64,000 nt of DNA from Litomosoides sigmodontis (lineage: Eukaryota > Nematoda > Chromadorea > Rhabditida > Onchocercidae): assembly GCA_963070105.1 (NCBI GenBank), contig OY718804.1:1918772-1982771 (forward strand), read 5' to 3'. A program made the translations under genes and the position numbers. Below, one piece after another: positions 44,683 through 57,334 of this stretch. The notes under the pieces were generated by a model. It ran no database searches, was not told the DNA's origin, and saw only the letters and a program-made list of their open reading frames with translations. Every line of letters begins with the position of its first letter. Within the stretch, counting starts at the first letter, position 1.

Positions 44683-46317
44683 AGTAGCATCAGGAGCATC
44701 GAAAACCCAGCAGACAATTTCTGGTAAGGACAATTGCTATTTTGTTTCGTAAATATGCACCTAATGCTTTAACATTTTTAGAAATTACAGATCAGACAAG
44801 AAATTACATATATCCAATACCTCAAAATAAGTCGCTTCAGCAGCGATAACAAAAATAACCCAACATAAGCTACTAAATAAATCTGTGTGATGTTGCGGAT
44901 ATATTCCTAGTTACATGAACACTAGAATTTTGTTTCATATTAACAACTAAATCAATAAATTAATAAATTATATTTAAAAAAACTTGCTTTACACACCATC
45001 TTTCAACTCCTGTTGATTAAAGCAAAATAGCACAAAAAAAAAGAAAGGAATGTTCACCCAATAAATAAGTTGGAAGTTATTTAGAAATTTCAAAAGGAAA
45101 ATCTTTGAAGCTAACAAAGAAATCCAATAAACAGTCCAATGAGTTTTAACTTTTAATGTTCTAAAATTACTGCACAGCACAAGGTAAGAAATATTATTAG
45201 AAAGAATTCTACGCATTCATTTTCAATGACTGAAAAATTGTAGAATATATTGGGATAATACCTACAATACGCGGCCATAATATTTTACATTAGTAAATTT
45301 AACAGAACAAAGGAAATAATATAAGCTAACACAATGACATAACTATTACAGGAGCATAAAGAAAAAAAAAGCAGTAGTTTTAACTAATAAAAAAAACGAT
45401 AAGGATGAAAAGTAAGCAACACAATCTCTATAAACAAGTAACAGACTTATAGAGAAAAAGGAAGAATCTAAAATTTTGAACTTTTGACAAAAATTTCATC
45501 AGTCATACGTGAAAAACACACGAAGCAAAATAAATAATTGAATAAAACAGCACAAAAAAATAAAAACGAAAAGTTCTTTCAAAACAAAATTACTCAGTAC
45601 TGTTTGTATTGAAAATTGAAAGATCTATTTCAAAATTAAACTTATTTATCTACTATCGATACGACAATTTTTTCAGAATAATCAAAATAATAATCTTTAG
45701 AAAGGGAATAACAGAAATCATACTGAACATATTTGACGTAGCAGTAATTCTCAAAGGAACAGCATGCACAAACAGTGGAAAAGTTTGTACACGTTGTTCC
45801 CTTGACGATCCTATGGAATTAACTGGAAATGTACGTGCTCACAGATTATTAAGTAATACGTGTTATTTTTTTCCACTTGCAAGGAAAATGATAGAAAATT
45901 TAGGTAAAGACGAAAAACAATTCAAAGTGACAAGTACAACAAAAACAAGTTTAGGAGGGAAGAAATAATTTCTTTCAGATTAATAAGAGTACATGAAAGT
46001 GTAACAACGACGCCGAAACTATTCATTAAATAAAGTTGAATTACGGGACATGGGAGAATCATACGATGATATCGCAATGAAGAAACCAATAAATTAACCA
46101 TTTAGACTATTTTCAAATTTCACTTTCCCCGTAACGCTTCGTATAGCTTCCAGTATATCTTTTTTTTCACCTAAACATTGTGAAAATTTTATCCACATTT
46201 TTTTGTCCATTATATTTCCGAAAACAAAAGTCATGTATTACACGATCATATCCTAAGGGTACTTTACGGTGAAAAATTGCTGTAAGCTGCGGTACATCTT
46301 CATAAATGCTCTATGTT
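44683..46317. other. Intergenic region with an uncertain plus-strand frame
   Basis: Between the acyl-CoA-binding and Pop5 genes. A 119-codon plus-strand frame (45609-45968) stands out because its second half is not low-complexity (KVCTRCSLDDPMELTG) and is followed by AATAAA (46029-46034). I do not recognise it and cannot join it to other exons, so it is described here rather than called as a gene. Confidence 0.4.
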
Positions 46318-47717
46318 TTAACAAGTATTGCAAAAATCCTCACCGTCGGTTCTCGCAATTATATAGCTAGAATACAAGTTTTTTCGATTTATCCTTAGCA
46401 ATGCTTTCTGGCAGGAACGTATGGATGAACCTGAAAGGATGAATTGCTTTAACAAAACCATGGATAAAAGGTAATATGGATAATAAAGGATCATTACATA
46501 ATAAAGGACCATGGATATAATAAATAATAAGAAACCATGGATAATAAAGGATCCTTACAATAATAATGTAATCGTAATAATCATATACGTAATAACATTA
46601 TTATAGTTATCATTATTATCATCAACACCACTATTATCACTGTTATTGTACTATTCATTATTGTTTGTAACTGTCATTTATTATTTAATATAATTTTAAT
46701 AATACTGTTTGCTATTATTAATATTAATGCTGTTACTATCATAAATAACTGTTCATGTTTTTTTTTTGGTTCTGCTCGTAATTAACAAATTTTTTTTGGA
46801 TATTACATAGTCAACAAAATTTTTCAATGATTCTAACCAACAAAGAGCACTTGTAATACAGCTGGTATATTATCAATTGTGCATACAAATGGTATCGCAC
46901 TGAGAAGTTGTTGCGAAAATTCCTTCGATATCCTTACAATAGTTGTTGCTGTACCAGCATCAAAAACCTATAACCAAGCGCATATGAACAAATTTGAAAC
47001 TGATATCTCTATAAAGTTGCATACCCTGCCACTCAACTGTGCATATCAATCATTCCCTGACCAGAAAGACTTAAATATTTCGCATTATTTTACAATTACT
47101 TAACACGATATTTTCCACCAAAGACGAAATCAGTATGAGGGATGCCTATGCCTAAGAAAAACAGCTTTAATAATTTCCTGAAATCCTCCCTTCTTGGCAA
47201 AGATATCACTAACCACACCTTAACATTTAGCGAAAGCTTTGCTGCTGCCATTCCATAATCACCAAAGAGAACTCCAATCTGTTTACAAAGTGCCACATAA
47301 ATCGCCGATTCCGTGATAACGCCACCTTTGTTATCAAGCAATACATCCATCAAAATATATCTTTAAAGAATTTAATCACTCTCGGCAATGAATTCCATAC
47401 CTAATCAAATTACTATTCTATCTACCTAATCAAATTACTATTCTATCTCATTTATCTTGTCAATCCTACATAATTTAATCAATAAGTGCTATGCTTATGC
47501 GTGAAACAGACGAAAACAACTGAAAATGGAGAATTACAGTGGTAAGGCAGGTGCAACTGTAAAGCGAAAATTGATAATAAATGCAATACCATATCCCTCA
47601 ATTGTTTTGCATCAGACTGATTTACCAAGATTTTCATGAGAAGCACCATTAATGAATAATAAACGAAACAAAAAAGAGCTAAAGATATTAACACCACCTG
47701 TTTTTGAGTTTCACCAT
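46318..47717 (-). CDS. pop-5: Ribonuclease P/MRP subunit Pop5 (four exons, complete)
   Basis: Protein subunit of the RNase P and RNase MRP ribonucleoproteins, which process tRNA 5' ends and pre-rRNA. Exons: 47698-47717, 47219-47360, 46838-46967, 46318-46430, giving 134 residues with all phases closed. The short first exon encodes MVKLKN plus a split Arg, which makes the family's opening MV(R/K)xKNRY. Other Pop5 features are GVLFGDYGMAAAKLSLNVKV (matching the family's HGxFGAAA block), TTIVRISKEFSQQLLSAIPF, and a C-terminal SSIRSCQKALLRINRKNL like the human TIRTCQKFLIQYNRRQL. The acidic C-terminal tail of the human protein is absent. Confidence 0.93.
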
Positions 47718-48299
47718 TTCCAACACATATTTAATGGAACCGTCCCTAGAGTGAATTAAATTGCATCACGATTTATATTAATAACTGCGAATCCTGAAAT
47801 GATGGCAGTTCATTAACAGTTCCTGTCCCCAGCTTTTTTACACATTTTATGAAAGATAAAGTAGCAAACTATTTCAAATGGCAAAAGCTGACGAAACCGT
47901 ATCGTAGCATACCTGAGACAATATATTAAAACTGAAAGATGTGTCACCTGCATAAATATCCACTTTTGCAAACAGATGAAATGTCCCTAGACTGATATAT
48001 ACAGGTACGTGTAGCAAGCAGAAGACTAGAAAAAATCAAGTCTAATTTATTCAACAAATCAAATCAACAGATATCAGTTTCTACAAAGTCGATAAAATTT
48101 AATGATCGATATTTCAAAATCAACATAATACATGTGATAAATACACTAGATACGTGATTAAATACACACTAAATACACTGTGAACTCTTTGAAAGTAATT
48201 GAAATTTATCTAATGTCAAAGATTTACGAAGTGTTGGCCAGCAGAAAAATGCACACCCCACTATCAATAATTTCATTCGGAGTAAATGCGAAACTGCTG
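47718..48299. other. Short intergenic region, Pop5 / mitochondrial AsnRS
   Basis: 582 bases between two genes on the same strand. No exon is seen. An AG acceptor (CACTCTAG) precedes the Pop5 start by a few dozen bases and could take a spliced leader. Confidence 0.45.
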
Positions 48300-51113
48300 T
48301 TAGCATGGGCAATGTTTGTACCACCTTGGGAACGCCACAGTATCCTTAATATTTAGGATACCAAACAAAGCTTGCATGAAACGTTCTAGACCAATACCAA
48401 ATCCTGCGCTCGGTGGATGCCCATGCTGCCTCATTTCCAAATACCAATCTAACGAATCATCGCATCCACGGTGGCGAAGTTCTTCCGAATCTGATTCCCT
48501 CAAAGAGCCACCAGCTAGCTCACCAACAAATGACGCCAATAAGTCAAAACATTCCGCCTACAATAAACAATTTATCTGACAATTATAATAAAACTGTATT
48601 TTTCTTTTCCTTTGACCCTAATTAGGAAGTCTTAATGCAGGACCTATATCCTCGCCAAGTTAAAAAGATAATACCTTTTGCAAGCTAGCATCCGAACATC
48701 CTTATTCTTCCATCTCATCTTGGGTAAAAAAGTTTACTATTGTTGATATATCAAAAGTTTGCTGTTTTCATTTGATTAAAGAAATAATCTCATACATAAT
48801 TGCCATCACGTTTCATGTAGAATGGCTTCTGTATATGTGGGTAACGGGTGATAAATAGTGGACCACCACAGTACTGCACCATGCTCATTTCGTTTTCTTT
48901 ACTGAGCCGACCTCCGGCTAACACTTCGCCCTTAGTTTGCAACACTCTAACGGCTTCATCATAATGGATACGAGGGAATGGCTTTCGAGTACCACTAATC
49001 CACAAAAGTGACTGCACTTTGGCACTCTGAAAGAAGAGCTTAACTGATCTAGTTGTTGCTACGCTCATATTTTCAATGTTTTAATAATTAAATCTATTCA
49101 GGCACAATCTTCTAAGAATAAAGAACAATCTTACCTCATTGCAAAAGACTTGTGTCATTGAATTGATTTCCTCTGCATCACAACTAAGCATTCCATCAAT
49201 AACATAATTAACATAACGCTCCACCAAATCACACAACTGCTCTAGGTCATCTGCGAATGCATATTCTGCCTCCAACATTCGAAATTCTGCCAAATGTTGG
49301 CGAGTTTGTGAATGGTCAGCGCGTAACGCAGGTGCTATTGTGTATACTTTCGGTAGGCTACTGCAGAAAATTATCAATATTAATGTTGATATAAAAAACA
49401 TTCGAAACCTAGAAAATTTGCCCTTCAGTGAAAGCAATGCATATTAAAATCGTTGCGAATCCAAGAAAGTGACCTAAAAATATATAACTCATTATACCTA
49501 GTAAAAGATTCCAGATGAAGCTGACTTGAAACTGGCAAGTAAATTGCTTGATTACCGAAGTAACTCTGTTTATCCGCCTAAAAAAAGCAGAAAAAAACTT
49601 AAGACGTCCTTGATTTCAATAATTAGCACTGATTTCCCATCGTGTATAAAAGATTTTCTAAATAGCTTCAACTGATACATTAGTTCAGGAAAAAGCTTCG
49701 AGATTAACCAACAATCCGTGGAATAAAGAAATCAATTCATTGTAAGCAGTACAAAAAAAGTTCTTGGCAGTTCTATCAATGTTGTTTAAAAACAGCTAGT
49801 TTTTTTTAAACTTATTTCTCATCTAATAAAACAACTGACATAGAGACTGAATTATTAATTACCTGAACAGTAAAAACGTCACCGGCACCTTCGCAGTCAT
49901 TATGCGTTAAGAGTGGTGTATCTACATGAACGAAAGATTCCTTCTAAAACAATCCATTTCTAGTTGCAGTTTTGAAAATGCTCGGTAAAAAATAATGCAA
50001 TCTGATTGTTAAACAGTGCCGAAATATTTAGCTTTGTGGTCATGCAAAAAAACAAAAATCTTTTTGTATTTTTACACTTTGGATATTAAACAAACCACTT
50101 CCTCCTTATTTTCAAATATGAAAAAGCTATGAGAAAAAAAAGAATGATACCTGGAAAAAAGATCGACTCAAGTGGTCCAAAAGAGATCGTAATCGCAGAA
50201 GACACATAAATGGTATGGATTTCATCCGTAAGTGATATTTCTTACGTGTAATATCGGCACAACTTTCTTCGGTGGGTAATTCGCTAAACTGAACTTTACA
50301 GAATAGCGGACAATATCAGGGAAGTAAATCACGGCAACTAAACAAGCTTTGGAAGGATTTTCGGTACCGCTATTTCAAAATCAAAGACATTTACGGCACT
50401 TCGACAAACTGTTAGTAATGTACAAAACCTTCTGTAATAATATCACGATGATAAATAGTAAGGATCCGTAACCATTAATTCAACCATTCACCTCAATCTA
50501 GACTTTAGATAATAAAGTGCAAGAAAAAGGAAAAATTACCGTTTTTTGCTGCAGTCCAACAACTTCACAATTTGTAGCGAACAACTCCATACTTTGCTGC
50601 TTACCTTGACTTTTTACCCAATCACCAACGACATCAACAGCACTACCTATCGGTACTTTAGGACAGATGTCACGTTGTACCACGGCTTGTAACGTTTTCA
50701 ATGAGCATCCATCACTAATGTGCAAAAACAAGAATTTTCCACGAGTTTCTACTCGACGTGCCCATCCCTAAAAATCTAAAGTTGCTTTAAAAAAACGAAA
50801 ATATTTATAAAGAGATTACATAAAATATTAAGAGGATTAGTTCACCGGAAAAGTTTAAAAGTTAACAACGTAGATCAGATCACCTTAAAAACTGGGCTTC
50901 TCGAATAATCTTTAACGGTGACAATGCAAGACATCTTTCAATGTTTCTGCTTCGTATTCAACTTATACATGGTGTTTTGTCCTCTTTAAAGATAAAAATA
51001 AAATGTTTGCAACTACAAACCTGTATTCGTATATCTCTTAATTTCTGATTTATCTGCAATAAAGATGAAACAGGACGGGATTCAAGACATTTAACAGCAG
51101 CTCTTAGCGACAT
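48300..51113 (-). CDS. nars-2: Mitochondrial asparaginyl-tRNA synthetase (eight exons; apparent 1-base frameshift)
   Basis: Class II synthetase that charges mitochondrial tRNA-Asn. Exons: 51021-51113, 50540-50767, 50152-50288, 49863-49943, 49498-49577, 49135-49360, 48796-49026, 48300-48557. It would give about 444 residues. It resembles the mitochondrial NARS2 type rather than the cytosolic enzyme: the end reads NIKDTVAFPRWYKHC (compare NIKDVIPFPR). An OB-fold anticodon-binding domain (GWARRVETRGKFLFLHISDG) comes first, then the motif 2 region (RADHSQTRQHLAEFRMLEAE) and motif 3 (GFGIGLERF). The N-terminus is basic, fitting an import signal. Exon 3 ends one base out of phase with exon 4; a T run near 50156-50160 is the likely place. 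This could be a sequence error, a real frameshift, or a missed microexon. Confidence 0.9.
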
Positions 51114-51586
51114 TATTTACTCCGGTTAATGTAGAATGTTAAGTGCACATGACTTGCATCCTCGAGTTTATTCTGCAACAACCTACAGCAATTATTACTA
51201 TTTGAGAATATTTCAAAAATGCAATAACAAATACTTTTGGTCTAGAGGTCGGCCAACTTTTGTAGTTGCTAATAGAATGAGAGCCGTTTAAGTTTGAGGA
51301 AAGTTCTTATAAATTACGAAAGTAGCCATGAATATATGACAAAGATTGGTAAGAAAAAAAGTAAATTTGAAATTTAAAGCAAATTTAAAGTTAATTTTTA
51401 CAGTTGTTTAACAAAAATTTAAGTTAAACAAATGAAATTTTACTTATGCCTTACAATTTTAAACAATCTTTCCCTAATTTTCATATACAGCATATGAGAT
51501 CTATTTCATAACAACTGTAAAAGTTAACGAACTGAAAATAATGCCTCTGCATATTTATACCTGTCTCTCCTCAAATCTGAAGATCT

Positions 51587-51706
51587 ATAACAATTGTTTT
51601 TGATAAGAGAGCATCAATTAAGATTCGTAGCAATTTTTGAAGCATTATATCTATTATTTACCGATAACTTCTGCTAATTGATGCTCTCATCAAGCACAAC
51701 TATTAT
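51587..51706. repeat. 120-bp foldback element with ~33-bp imperfect inverted ends
   Basis: 51607-51620 is the exact reverse complement of 51675-51688 (GAGAGCATCAATTA). The pairing continues imperfectly outward to 51587 and 51706 (ATAACAATTGTTTTTGAT versus ATAATAGTTGTGCTTGAT on the other strand). The loop is about 54 bases. It could be a tiny MITE-like element or encode a hairpin RNA. Confidence 0.7.
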
Positions 51707-51862
51707 GAACATTTTCTGATAAAAACAGTAACTATAGTTTCTATCTCATTTAAATTCCTTACACCTCTTTGTTATCGTATAAATCCTTCATTCCCAATCT
51801 TCATAGCTTCTCACCCGATCATACCTCCCAACCTTAAATGAGAATTCATGCACCAAGACCAC

Positions 51863-51973
51863 AAGCTAATCTAACGTGTGTTGCATCGGTGTTCTGTGCA
51901 ACAATGAATTTATCCGCCATAACCGAAAGCTAATCTGACGTGTGTTGCATCGGTGTTCTGTGCAACAACGAAA
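51863..51973. repeat. Direct repeat, ~45 bp, two copies
   Basis: AAGCTAATCT then ACGTGTGTTGCATCGGTG and TTCTGTGCAACAA occurs at 51863-51909 and again at 51927-51973 (period 64), with two visible mismatches. Each copy contains an internal GTTGCA...TGCAAC hairpin. It lies 230-340 bases upstream of the COMMD6-like start. Confidence 0.85.
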
Positions 51974-52200
51974 TGTGGAATGATTGTCAGTCCAGTGCTG
52001 TTGGAAGTTCTTACTCTTTCTAGTGGATGCTGAGCGTTGTTGCAATTTGTTGTGGTTAATATGAAGTTAATTCAAATTTCCGACCGACTGTGAGTTACCT
52101 AGGTTTCAGGATGATTTGAGTACGATTTAAGTTTCTGTAAGTGATCTGTTTATCAGACAAAATTTTGACACTTGAATTGTAACTGATTTAAATCGTATCA

Positions 52201-53250
52201 ATGAGCGCTATATGGGAGCAAATGGAAACATTGGAGCGTGTTGGATACTCATTGATAGGTAAGTTAGTTACAGCTATAATTTACGGCTATCTATCATTAA
52301 TGCATATTTAAAGTTTTCAAGCTGAAAATTTCAACTATTATTAGTTCTGCATATTTAATTATTAGATGTTATGAATTTCATTCAGACATCTACATGACAT
52401 TATTATAATGTAGAGATGATAATATAACATTTATTGAATGACTTTAGGATAAGGATAAAGATATAGCTCTTAGCTTGTTTGATTTTAGAGCTACTAGGCG
52501 AGTTGCAACCTGTGAATAACTTGATGATTAGTTTGTCACTTTGATTCGCCTTATATCCTATTGCTTTGTGTGGGAGATCTAGTTAGTGCCTGTGAAACTA
52601 GTTGGAATATCAGAAAGCGAAATTACATTAATTACATTTAGCATTAGTTTATTGAAGATTAGAAACCGAAGTTGTTTGAGAAAATTCGGATTGTTCCTGA
52701 ATGCTGAATATTAGCTTATTTAATTTCAAAAGGACACTGATTTTACGTAACATGTTGGATTTTTTCAAGAAGAGAACATAACATTATATGGATTTTGACT
52801 AGTTGAGATTTTTTTGACTTCTATTTCCAATACCACAGTTAATAATCAAACATTCACTGAAAACAAGATTGGTAGTATGACCATACTGAATTTCCTGAGA
52901 ACTAATTGATTGGTATATTTCACCTTTCTGGAAAAAAACGGCATGAAATTAGGAATCTTTTCGACTGAAATTTATTTTTTCCCCACGATTTTCCAAAAAC
53001 TTGTATTTCGCAGTGCAAATGATATGAATTTCAGTGAGCGTGTGTTCATCTCATCTATTCAGTGTTATTTTCAGTAAATGTTGCTGATTCGAGCAACTCG
53101 GATACGAGTGGTAAAATGTTTGTAAATATTGAATTTCGAACAAGAAACCAAAGTGGAGAGGTGAAACTACGAAATATTCGAATTTCTCTCTCCGAATTTG
53201 TTAGTTTTTTGCAACAATTGTGTAAGTTGCAAAGGGAAAATGTGCAGTGA
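52201..53250 (+). CDS. COMM domain-containing protein, COMMD6-like (two exons)
   Basis: COMMD6 is the smallest COMMD protein, little more than a COMM domain, and works in the Commander/CCC complex in endosomal sorting. Exons 52201-52258 and 53075-53250 join in phase to 77 residues (MSAIWEQMETLERVGYSLI, then VNVADSSNSDTSGKMFV). Length and pattern fit human COMMD6 (85 residues): the short alternating segment with SSxxSD, then a strand, a Gly turn (QSGEVK) and a closing helix (ISLSEFVSFLQQLCKLQREN). The acceptor is TATTTTCAG. The intron is long (816 bases), so an additional small exon cannot be excluded. Divergent from nars-2. Confidence 0.7.
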
Positions 53251-53971
53251 CTGATTGTTTCTCTTTGATTCACACCTTCATGTTTATGAAAAAATTAATT
53301 TGTTCCTACTACTTTGTTCCAATATGTATGCATTGAATATCCCAATTTGCTATGTTTATATTTTTATGTATTCTAGAGGTTTTTAAGGCTTGTAGTGAGC
53401 GTTAATGTCTTTTCTACGATTTTTGTAATGACAACTTTAACTTAAAATATGTATGTTTTTAATATTGAGGATTACTATTAATTCCACTGTTTTTTACTAT
53501 TTGCTGCTTGTACCACAAGGTTTAATGCTGAAATGTTTCAGAAGGATTCTTAGGTATAAATCATTGTTCAACGTGTTATATTCAGTGATGATTTTGTACA
53601 GTGTATTTATTACGAAAAGCATGACACATCGAATGATTTATGTCAAGTGATCAAGCGCTCTCATTACTGCCATGTTAAGACTGAAAGAATAATCACTCAA
53701 TACTATATAAGAATGGTAATTATATATAGAGTATCACATAAAAAAGTAAAAAAAAAAACGGCGAATCTAACATAGGGGATGATCTAATTGTAATTGAAAC
53801 TTCATCGACATTATTGAAAGTATTGCATTTTAAAATCTAATAACAATAGTAATAGTGTAGTTATTGTCGCCAGTTGCAGTAATTCATGGAGAGACCCAAG
53901 ATTTAAAATGAGAAAAAAGAAGAAAGAGGGCTAATTAGCAATCATGAATCCAAGCTATTTTTTTTGATTCT
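53251..53971. other. Convergent 3' region
   Basis: 3' flanks of the COMMD6-like gene and the RIM-binding-protein gene. No exon is supported. The 65-codon frame at 53453-53650 (+) is AT-rich and unsupported. Confidence 0.45.
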
Positions 53972-56900
53972 TCAAGGTTTCTTCTGAAAAAGAAAATATA
54001 AGATTATTTAGTAGTTAGAGTTAGGAAGAGGATTAAATCACTTCAAATGTATACTTGAATTTTTTTCCTTTCATTCTTTTAATTTCACTAGCTAGTAATT
54101 TTAGTTTGCTAATGCAAGAATGTGCGTATATAGGTAGTGAAGAGACTGACTATACATACCTTAGCAGCACCTTCTTTTTTACCAGACGTCTGTGAAGATT
54201 TCCTGGCATTCGGAGGAAATTTAGAGCTAGTGTCACTTGATTTCTTTGAAACTGTTTTCTGACCAGTACCAGTTGCTGGTCCACTTTTTGATTTCATTGA
54301 TACTTGTGAGGCAGGTTTACCTGATGAGGTTTGACTGCTCTGTCGACCGGGTAATGACTGTAAAACTTTACAGTGTTACAGAATTATCGTTGCAAACATC
54401 TCTATTGCAACAATAACTAACAGTGCTTCAATCTAACATTTCAATTTGAAAAATGTTCAACGTATTTTTATATTATCATATTTGCTATATTTCGGTGCTT
54501 AATGTTGTACTTTTATGTTACGCGTGGAAAATTGGAAAATGATAGAGCAAAAGATGAAAACAATTAAAATCATTATCTTTTATCATTTGATAATAAATTA
54601 ACCTTTTTAGCACTTTCCTGAAAAACAACGCCTTTCGGTTTCGATTGCTGCTCTGGAATTGGAATTGTAATTGGAGGTACTACATGATGAGAAGCTTGTT
54701 GTTGCTGCTGCTGCTGCTGTTGTTGTTGTTGCTGTGGAGGCATTTGTGTTGGCATCAATAAATTTGGTGATGAAGTATGAAGAAAATTTGATGGCACTAA
54801 GCCACGAATACCATTTAATTCACCCATAAAAAAACCATCTTCATCCATTTCACCGTATACAGTAATAACATCACCAGCATGAAATGATAATTCCACCTAA
54901 AAATTTACACTAATCATTTTCATATTATAATTATTTAAGTTTATGATTTCATATTCACACGATTATTCTATGATATGTTTCTCTCTTTTTTTTTCATTAT
55001 ACACTTCTTAAAAAAACAAAAGAGGAAGCAACTCATTTTCATATTTTAATTCCAATTAATTCTGACAATCATTTTACGCTGCAAATTACTGAAATTATTT
55101 TTAGCAGTTGTGTCGTAGAAATGAAATAATTCACTGTCTATTTTCTATTCCTCACCTGTTCCGCGTCAACATTTGGACTTAATTCACGTGAGTTATAGTC
55201 AAATTTAGCAACAAATTTTCGTACAGCTACACCACAATCATTCGTCATTCTACCATGCCTGAAGAAGAAGAAGAGGAAGGAAGGAAAACATCTTGCAAGT
55301 GGTGAAAGAAGTAAAAGAATTTAGTCACACTTATTTAGTTTTGTAAATTTTTAATCAAAATTTACAAAACGATTTGATAACTCTATTATGACAAGTAGGC
55401 AAAAGTAATAAGACGTACATTACTGTGATAAAAATGATAAAATAGTATATTATTTTAGATAGGTGTGGAAGGTAGGCAAAAGTAAGTTTCAAGATGATAA
55501 CAAATAATGATTGTTGATAGCTATATCAGATGGTAAAATGTGTATTATTTTAGATAATTCTTGAATAAGTGATATTATCACAAGAATGACAATACTTACA
55601 GATATATAAGTTATTATGAATAGACTTACGAAATACAAAGTAAGATAAACTGTTTCCCACAACGGTAATTAATGTAGTATATGATGATGATCATACCTTG
55701 AATCCTCAACTGTATCAGATGGATAGTAGGAGTGAGGAGCACCGGATGAAATTGCATATTCACGCATATGTCCGTGACCTTTTTCATGTCTACTACCATA
55801 ATCAATCCTCCTCTCATAATTTCTTCCATCTCTAACACTTTGATCTACTTCTCGTTCCTTTCTCTTTTCACGATAATCTGCTGCTTCACGTAGTTCCCTA
55901 TATTCACGTGATTCCCTAAATTGAATTATTCATGATAAGTGGCAATGTTTTAGTAAATTTAAATTTAGTTTAAGGATCAATTAAGAACATTAGAACTCTA
56001 TTTTCTTCATCTATATTTTACTTATTTTTCATTTTTGGATTATCTACCTGTAGTCATGCGTTTTTTGATCATCATGTTCCTCAAGGTAACTCCTTTCTCG
56101 CCTTGTCATGCTTGGTTCACGTTGATATTTTAAATCTCGATGATCACGGTAATCACGAGCATCGCGATTTTCACGTATCTCGCGATAGCAACGCACATCA
56201 CGATCTCGAGGATCTCGAAATCCTTCAGGCTCGTAGAATTCAACTCTTTCACGCTCCGATAAATTCCTCTCATCCGTATAATATTCTCTGCTATCTCGTT
56301 CAGTTGTTGTTTCACGTGGCCTACAATAATATGACCAATATAATAACTATAATTTTAGTTTTAGGCTTAGAATAAAATTACAATTCAATCTAATAACTTT
56401 TAGATGAGAAACGACAGTAACAACAAAATTTACTTAATTTACAAACCTATGCTCACGTCCATAACCGTAATAGTCACGTTTGTGCTTTCCGTTTAGTGCA
56501 TACATATCATAGTCATCGCCAGTAATGCCACCTACACCTCTCCCACCATATTCGCTTCGTACGGAAGGTAATCGATAATCTCCAGAAGGTATACGCCTTG
56601 ATGATGTTCCAAAATAATCGCTTGACCTATTAGGTAACGAATAATCACGTCGATCAATGGATGGATACTGATCACCACTTACTCGTATCATCCTGAAATA
56701 TCACAGTGCATTCCGCACACAATGCATAATAGTATGATTTTATTTCCAATATGTCCCATACACGCACACATATTTATATATATCTATAATTGTAGGCTTC
56801 ATTAGTAATTAGTAATTTTCCGCTACCTGCTACGTGATGGTCGACGATCACCAGCGTGATCATAGCTTCTTGACTTTAATGAACCCCAACGCATTCGACG

Positions 56901-57094
56901 TAACGATGGTTCCATTGATGTATTGGTATCTGAACGACGTCGCTGAGGTGGCATCAAGTCATCCTTTGCAATTTCGATGACCATATTTGATGGGACAAGT
57001 CCGATACGATGGCCAATTTGTCCAGTGTAAAAACCATCCTGATCAATATCACCAAAAACCTAAATTAGAATTATCCTTAGTTTGAAACAGAAAG

Positions 57095-57161
<67 letters not shown>

Positions 57162-57204
57162 AACAGTAACAACAACAACGACAACAACAACGACAACAAC
57201 AACG

Positions 57205-57284
<80 letters not shown>

Positions 57285-57302
57285 AACAATAACAATAACA
57301 AT

Positions 57303-57334
<32 letters not shown>

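Larger units (their letters stand above)
51114..52200. other. Divergent intergenic region, AsnRS / COMMD6-like gene
   Basis: About 1.1 kb between two divergent start codons, likely holding both promoters. It contains a 120-bp foldback (51587-51706) and a short direct repeat (51863-51909 and 51927-51973). No exon is seen. Confidence 0.55.
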
